The notes under the pieces: generated by a model
Database searches by the model: none
What the model saw: the letters and a program-made list of their open reading frames with translations, nothing else
What the model was told of the DNA's origin: nothing
Translations under genes and position numbers: made by a program
Part shown: positions 59,197 through 64,000 of the stretch, in pieces
Layout of the letters: the number at the start of each line of letters is the position of its first letter
How positions within the stretch are numbered: the first letter of the stretch is position 1
DNA from: Acetobacter sp.
GTDB taxonomy: Bacteria > Pseudomonadota > Alphaproteobacteria > Acetobacterales > Acetobacteraceae
DNA length: 64,000 nt
Assembly: GCA_017413025.1 (NCBI GenBank)
Contig: JAFPVE010000011.1
Location: 62,001 to 126,000 of the forward strand
Direction of reading: 5' to 3'

Positions 59197-62100
59197 ATGT
59201 CTTCTCGTCTCCCGTTACTCGATGCTCTGCGTGAACATGTTCTCCTTTGTGATGGTGGCATGGGTTCTCGCATACAACTATTAAATTTAGACACACAGCG
59301 AGATTATTGGGGACAAGAAAACTGTACAGAAATACTAACCCTTTCACGCCCAGAATTGATTCGTGATATCCACCGCGGCTATTTTGAAGTTGGTGCCGAT
59401 ATGGTGGAAACCAACACTTTTGGCGCTTCCCCCATAACATTAGGAGAATTTGGGCTTGCTGATCGGGCGCGTGAGATCAACAAAGCGTCGGCTATCCTTG
59501 CGCGTGAAGCTGCAGAGAGTTTTACCGACGGGCGGGTGCGCTATGTTCTCGGATCTATTGGACCGGGCACAAGACTCCCATCACTCGGTGGCATAACCTA
59601 TGATGCGCTAGAAACCGCTTTCACTGAACAAGCCCGCGGCTTATTAGAAGGCGAGGTTGATGCTATTCTTATTGAGACTTGCCAAGATCCTTTACAAATT
59701 AAAGCCGCCGTTAATGGCGTTAAAAAGGCTAAGGAAGAAGCAGGGATTTCTCTTCCTATTTTTGTACAAGTTACGGTTGAAACTACCGGTACCCTGCTCG
59801 TCGGCACCGATATTGCTACTGCGGCTACGGTTATTCATGCTTTGGAAGTAGATTTAATCGGTTTGAATTGCGCAACAGGTCCGCAAGAAATGGCGGGGCA
59901 TATCCGCTGGTTAGCCGAAAATTGGCCACGCTTTATTTCGGTGTTACCCAATGCAGGCTTACCCGAACTGATCAACGGTAAAACATGTTACCCTCTTACC
60001 CCCGAAACTATGTCGCTTTGGCTGGAACGTTTCATTCAAGAAGATGGCGTCAATCTCATTGGAGGATGTTGTGGTACCTCACCCCCTCATATCGCCGCGC
60101 TTGATGCTATGCTCCGCCGACAAGCGCAAGATCAAAAGAAAGGACACTACCGCCCTACTCCCGTGCTACGTAAAGCCGTTTGGGTGCCGTCTGTCGCAAG
60201 TTTATATACACAAACCTCCTTACGACAAGAAAACGCTTATTTTTCGATCGGAGAACGGTGTAATGCCAATGGATCCAAAAAATGGCGTGATCTCCAAGAA
60301 CGTCACGACTGGGACGGCTGCGTAGATATCGGGCGCGAACAACTACGTGAGGGATCACACGCACTTGATGTTTGTACAGCTTTTGTTGGACGTGATGAAC
60401 GCGCCGAAATGCAAGAAGTCATCACACGTTTTACCACTTCGGTAAATGCCCCCCTTGTCATTGATTCAACAGAAACATCCGTCATCGAAGCCGCCCTAAA
60501 ACGCCATGGCGGTAAGCCTATTATCAACTCCATCAATTTTGAAGATGGTGAGGCACCTGCCTCTGAACGCCTTGCTTTAGCCCGTCGTTTTGGAGCAGCG
60601 GTTATTGCGCTTACCATTGATGAGCATGGTATGGCACGCAAACCAGAAGACAAATTACGTATTGCCAAGCGTTTGGTTGATTTTGCCTGTGGGCGTCATG
60701 GTCTGCCTCCTTCGGATTTATTCATTGACCCCCTGACTTTCACCATTGCCACTGGTGCTGAAGAAGACCGTAAATTCGGTCTATGGACTTTGGAGGGCAT
60801 TCGCCTCATTCGTGACGCATTTCCCGATATTCAAATTGTTTTAGGGCTTTCCAACATTTCATTTGGGCTTAACCCTGCTGCCCGCGCCGTGCTTAACTCT
60901 GTTTATCTTGATTACGCTCTACGGGCAGGCATGACAGCAGCCATTGTGCATGTATCTAAAATCCGCCCCCTCCATTTACTTCCCCCAGAAGAGGTTAAAG
61001 TCGCTGAAGATCTTATTTTTGACAGACGTACCGAAGGGTATGACCCTCTACAGGCTATGCTCTCTTTGTTTGCCGATCGCAAAGCCACGCAAGTAGCCAC
61101 ACGCCAAAAAGCAGCCACAGCAGAAGAACGCCTTAAAAACCGTATTATCGACGGCGATCGTAAAGGGCTTGAGGCAGACCTTGAAGAAGCCATACAAATC
61201 ATGCCTCCCCTTGATATTATTAACACCGTTTTACTCGATGGCATGCGCGTGGTGGGAGAGCTATTTGGTGCGGGAAAAATGCAACTTCCTTTTGTGCTCC
61301 AATCTGCCGAGACCATGAAAGCCGCCGTCGCATGGCTTGAGCCCTTTATGGAACGCACGGCAAACAACAACAGAGGCACGCTTGTGTTAGCCACAGTAAA
61401 AGGCGATGTACACGATATTGGGAAAAATTTAGTCGACATTATTTTAAGTAATAACGGTTATCGGGTCATCAATCTTGGGATTAAAGTACCAGTAGAAACC
61501 ATGATCGAAACCGCACAGAAAGAACAAGCTCATGCCATTGGTATGTCGGGCCTGCTTGTTAAATCTACCGTTATTATGCGCGAAAACCTTGAAGAAATAG
61601 CCCGATCTGGGCTCGATATCCCTGTATTATTAGGCGGTGCCGCCCTGACGCGTGACTATGTAGAAAACGAATGCACCAAAGCCTATGCCTCTCCCGGTGG
61701 AGCTATCGTCGGGCGCGTTGCCTATGCGCGTGATGCGTTTGATGGCTTAACCCTTATGGACCAAATTACAAATGGTCGATTTGATATCTACCTTGCCGCT
61801 GTACAAAAACAACGTGGAGAGAAAAAAACACGGCAACATAAGGCACAGCCAGATCGCGGTTTTGACCCCGTTGATAAGGAGAAAGCGCGTACGCGCCGGC
61901 AACGTATAACGGCAGAAGAGCCGGCAATAACCCCTCCCTTTTGGGGCACACGCATGCTTGAAGTAACACCAGAAGCTGTTATCCCTTTCTTAAATGAACG
62001 ATCACTCTACCAATTTCAGTGGGGGTTCCGCAAACAAGGGCGTTCTCTTGAAGAGTTTTTAGAATGGGCACGGCAAGAATTACGCCCTGTGTTAAAACGT

Positions 62101-62712
62101 ATGATCGCCCTTTGTGCGGAACAAAATATTTTACATCCCCAAGCCTCTTATGGCTATTGGAAAGCCGCCGGCGATGGGAATGACCTTATTCTCTTTGACC
62201 AAGACGGTTCAACAGAGATCACGCGTTTCACACTGCCTCGCCAACCGCGTGAAAACGGGGAATGTCTTGCCGATTTTGTGCCTGATATTACAGAACCCTC
62301 ACGCGGTGTTATAGCTTTGCAAGTGGTCACAATCGGGCAAAAAGCCTCGGATATCGCGCGACAATGGTTTGAGGAAAACCGCTACCAAGATTATTTATAC
62401 CTGCACGGACTTTCTGTTGAAATAGCCGAAGCTATGGCAGAATACACCCACAGGCGCATTCGCGCGGAATGCGGTTTTGCCGCAGAAGATGCCCGCGAAA
62501 CAGAAAAACTACTACAACAAGGCTATCGTGGCGCGCGCTATTCTTTTGGCTATCCAGCATGCCCAAAAATGGAAGATCAAAGCAAAATCTTAACCCTTCT
62601 TCAAGCCAATCAAATCGGCGTATCTCTCACAGAAGGAGACCAACTCTACCCCGAACAATCGACCTCGGCACTTGTTATGTTTAACAAACACGCACGCTAT
62701 TTTACAATTTAA
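59197..62712 (+). CDS. metH: Cobalamin-dependent methionine synthase
   Basis: MetH moves a methyl group from methyltetrahydrofolate via cobalamin to homocysteine. The 1171-residue protein has all four modules. The homocysteine domain (about 1-320) has zinc cysteines in GLNCATGP and IGGCCGTSPPH. The pterin domain (about 345-610) has FSIGERCNANGSKKW. The cobalamin cap and binding domains (about 640-870) carry the cobalt-ligating His in DVHDIGKN, and the AdoMet reactivation domain (about 900-1171) has RAECGFAAED and YSFGYPACPKME. The reactivation domain is complete, so the enzyme can be repaired by a flavodoxin-type donor. It implies need for B12. Confidence 0.97.
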   Translation: MSSRLPLLDALREHVLLCDGGMGSRIQLLNLDTQRDYWGQENCTEILTLSRPELIRDIHRGYFEVGADMVETNTFGASPITLGEFGLADRAREINKASAILAREAAESFTDGRVRYVLGSIGPGTRLPSLGGITYDALETAFTEQARGLLEGEVDAILIETCQDPLQIKAAVNGVKKAKEEAGISLPIFVQVTVETTGTLLVGTDIATAATVIHALEVDLIGLNCATGPQEMAGHIRWLAENWPRFISVLPNAGLPELINGKTCYPLTPETMSLWLERFIQEDGVNLIGGCCGTSPPHIAALDAMLRRQAQDQKKGHYRPTPVLRKAVWVPSVASLYTQTSLRQENAYFSIGERCNANGSKKWRDLQERHDWDGCVDIGREQLREGSHALDVCTAFVGRDERAEMQEVITRFTTSVNAPLVIDSTETSVIEAALKRHGGKPIINSINFEDGEAPASERLALARRFGAAVIALTIDEHGMARKPEDKLRIAKRLVDFACGRHGLPPSDLFIDPLTFTIATGAEEDRKFGLWTLEGIRLIRDAFPDIQIVLGLSNISFGLNPAARAVLNSVYLDYALRAGMTAAIVHVSKIRPLHLLPPEEVKVAEDLIFDRRTEGYDPLQAMLSLFADRKATQVATRQKAATAEERLKNRIIDGDRKGLEADLEEAIQIMPPLDIINTVLLDGMRVVGELFGAGKMQLPFVLQSAETMKAAVAWLEPFMERTANNNRGTLVLATVKGDVHDIGKNLVDIILSNNGYRVINLGIKVPVETMIETAQKEQAHAIGMSGLLVKSTVIMRENLEEIARSGLDIPVLLGGAALTRDYVENECTKAYASPGGAIVGRVAYARDAFDGLTLMDQITNGRFDIYLAAVQKQRGEKKTRQHKAQPDRGFDPVDKEKARTRRQRITAEEPAITPPFWGTRMLEVTPEAVIPFLNERSLYQFQWGFRKQGRSLEEFLEWARQELRPVLKRMIALCAEQNILHPQASYGYWKAAGDGNDLILFDQDGSTEITRFTLPRQPRENGECLADFVPDITEPSRGVIALQVVTIGQKASDIARQWFEENRYQDYLYLHGLSVEIAEAMAEYTHRRIRAECGFAAEDARETEKLLQQGYRGARYSFGYPACPKMEDQSKILTLLQANQIGVSLTEGDQLYPEQSTSALVMFNKHARYFTI

Positions 62713-62877
62713 GCCGAAAGTTCAGAGGAAAAAGCAACGCAAAGTGTACAAAAATGGCACAAAATAAGGTGTTTGAAAGAAAAAGTTGAAAAATATGGGG
62801 GGGTAAAATGCTCTCTGTTAGGTGGTTATAACCGCCTTTATATTAGATTTTACTCTAAAAGGAAAAGGAGAGTCATT

Positions 62878-63135
62878 ATGATAGTATGTCCCAAATGTAG
62901 AAGTGAAAATGTTGAAAAAGACATAAACGCTGCAGGTGCTGCAGGTATAGGTGTCGGTATTGGATCAGGTGCCATAGGCGGTGCGGCCATAGGGTCGACA
63001 ATTCTCCCTGTAGTAGGCACAGCGGTAGGCGGGCTGCTCGGTGCTCTTGTGGGAGCTGCAAAGGGATCCGATATAGCCGATAGGCGCTTCAGTTATTACC
63101 GCTGTAATAAGTGTGGTAATGAGTTTAAATCCTAA
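62878..63135 (+). CDS. Zinc ribbon split by a glycine-zipper membrane hairpin
   Basis: The 85-residue protein begins MIVCPKCRSENVEK and ends with YYRCNKCGNEFKS. These two CxxC pairs can form one zinc ribbon. Between them lies a Gly/Ala-rich hydrophobic stretch (about 18-62; GIGVGIGSGAIGGAAIG and GTAVGGLLGALVGAA) with small-xxx-small spacing, typical of glycine-zipper helices. The start at 62878 has AGGAG 7 bases upstream. A terminator follows. Function unknown; ends that bind one zinc while the middle crosses a membrane twice is an inference. Confidence 0.75.
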   Translation: MIVCPKCRSENVEKDINAAGAAGIGVGIGSGAIGGAAIGSTILPVVGTAVGGLLGALVGAAKGSDIADRRFSYYRCNKCGNEFKS

Positions 63136-63155
63136 ATCATCAACATCATCAATAA

Positions 63156-63200
63156 GAAAGCATTGATCTATTTGGGATAAAAATAGATCATGCTTTTTTC
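63156..63200 (+). terminator. Rho-independent terminator
   Basis: GAAAGCATTGATCTATTT on the left pairs with AAATAGATCATGCTTTTTTC on the right, with one bulged T and a short loop. The right arm ends in a T tract. It lies 20 bases after the zinc-ribbon gene. Confidence 0.8.
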
Positions 63201-63363
63201 TTTTCATGAAATTATTAAAACTGATAAAAATTGATCCATTGATTCAAAACACGTCCCCTACCACATAAAGACCTATTTGCATTAACAAATATTTATCATT
63301 TTTACACAATGAAATTTACATAATAATTTACATAATAAGGAATAGAAAAAAGGAAAAGAAACC

Positions 63364-64000
63364 TTGTCTATTATATCCCATAACCCTGTTCATGTTATTG
63401 GGGCGTCGGGGCGGTGTGGGCAGGCTGTCTGCCGCGCCCTGATCCAAAGAGGTACCCCCGTTGTTGCCCTTGTGCGCAACTATGCCAAATTGCAAGCTTC
63501 TGGCTTATTAACTCGCTATTCCACCACCGATTCTTCTATAACCCTGCGCGTTATCGATATGACTGGACCAAAAGACACATTACGCACTGCTTTAGCCGAT
63601 GCCACGCGTATTATTTGCACCGCTCATGCACGACATATCCCCGCCTTATTGGCAGCCTCTCCCCACCAAGCACGGCTTGTTTGCCTCGGCAGTACCCGTA
63701 AATTCACACACTGGCCCGATAACCACGCCCGTGGTGTATTAGCAGGCGAGCATGCCTTATTAGAATCGGGAAGAGCCGGGGTCATATTACACCCGAGTAT
63801 GATTTATGGGGCAACAGGGGAAAATAACGTACAAAGACTCGCCAGTTTATTGCGCTATCTTCCGGTTGTTCCGTTACCGAATGGCGGAAAATCTCTTGTG
63901 CAACCGATTTATCAAGATGATGTTACAGCCTGTATTCTCGCCGCGTTAGAGTGTAAAACCTTCCCCCAATTACCTTATACACTTGTTATTGCGGGAAAAC
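63364..64000 (+). CDS. NAD(P)-binding Rossmann-fold protein, NmrA/SDR-like (3' end outside window)
   Basis: An open frame starts at TTG 63364, with AGGAAAAG 5 bases upstream, and runs off the window. The first residues (SIISHNPVHVIGASGRCGQA) contain the dinucleotide-binding GxxGxxG near 13-19. VVALVRN, RLVCLGSTRKF, VILHPSMIYGATGENNVQRL and QPIYQDDVTACILAAL follow, as in atypical short-chain dehydrogenases/epimerases and NDUFA9-like proteins. The YxxxK pair of classical SDRs is not obvious, which favours an atypical member. Substrate unknown. Confidence 0.85.
   Translation, partial: MSIISHNPVHVIGASGRCGQAVCRALIQRGTPVVALVRNYAKLQASGLLTRYSTTDSSITLRVIDMTGPKDTLRTALADATRIICTAHARHIPALLAASPHQARLVCLGSTRKFTHWPDNHARGVLAGEHALLESGRAGVILHPSMIYGATGENNVQRLASLLRYLPVVPLPNGGKSLVQPIYQDDVTACILAALECKTFPQLPYTLVIAGK

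Noticed and set aside
59102..59440. 112-codon minus-strand frame over the metH start
   Set aside because: Antisense to a clear coding region, with no ribosome binding site.
63414..63701. 95-codon plus-strand frame inside the last gene
   Set aside because: It is a different frame within the NAD(P)-binding protein, whose own frame shows the Rossmann motif and continues to the window end.

Overview
The window is a 64 kb piece of an AT-rich alphaproteobacterial chromosome. The best guess is a relative of the acetic acid bacteria (Acetobacteraceae, Rhodospirillales). This rests on the pyruvate dehydrogenase set with a lipoyl domain on E1-beta, the lipA-ratA pair, the dnaA-dnaN-recF-gyrB run, the rpsT/ubiE/coaBC/dut neighbourhood and the tpiA-secG-pyrG-kdsA run. 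No species call is made. No rRNA, tRNA, CRISPR array, insertion sequence or prophage was recognised.

Layout. 1-1.4 kb: end of a lytic transglycosylase, a PncC/CinA-like amidase and a small coiled-coil protein. 1.7-8.6 kb (minus): ratA, lipA, lpd, pdhC, pdhB, pdhA, i.e. the pyruvate dehydrogenase complex together with the enzyme that makes its lipoyl cofactor. 8.8-14.9 kb (minus): trpC, trpD, trpG, trpE behind a PpiD-type periplasmic folding factor. 15.2-19.0 kb (plus): tpiA, secG, pyrG, kdsA. 19.0-26.2 kb (minus): gyrB, recF, dnaN, dnaA, rpsT. A 706-base AT-rich divergent gap then separates rpsT from ubiE, coaBC and dut (plus) and is a candidate origin region.

29.8-39.8 kb is a compact Tad/Flp pilus locus. 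The flp pilin gene is on the plus strand and faces a minus-strand run of cpaA, cpaB, cpaC, cpaD, cpaE, cpaF, tadB, tadC, tadD. No TadE, TadF or TadG minor pilin gene is present here. 39.9-50.8 kb is an envelope and signalling block: a second lytic transglycosylase, an OmpA-family protein with a very large insert, an OprP-like porin with a heptad-repeat coiled coil, and a 1626-residue cyclic di-GMP synthase/phosphodiesterase. The convergent gap between the two outer-membrane genes holds tandem 125-base repeats with a perfect 24-base palindrome, a terminator and an 8-base microsatellite.

50.9-56.0 kb (minus): a nitronate-monooxygenase-like flavoprotein and truB, rpsO, pnp. 56.3-58.9 kb (plus) holds four unrecognised genes, three of them apparently exported. 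59.2-62.7 kb is full-length cobalamin-dependent metH. It is followed by a small zinc-ribbon/glycine-zipper protein and the start of an NAD(P)-binding protein that runs off the window.

Most of the window is housekeeping. The parts most likely to hold undescribed biology are the envelope/signalling block (39.9-50.8 kb), the unknown gene cluster at 56.3-58.9 kb, the split zinc-ribbon protein at 62.9 kb, and the structured or repetitive non-coding stretches at 26.3, 29.7 and 43.6-44.2 kb.
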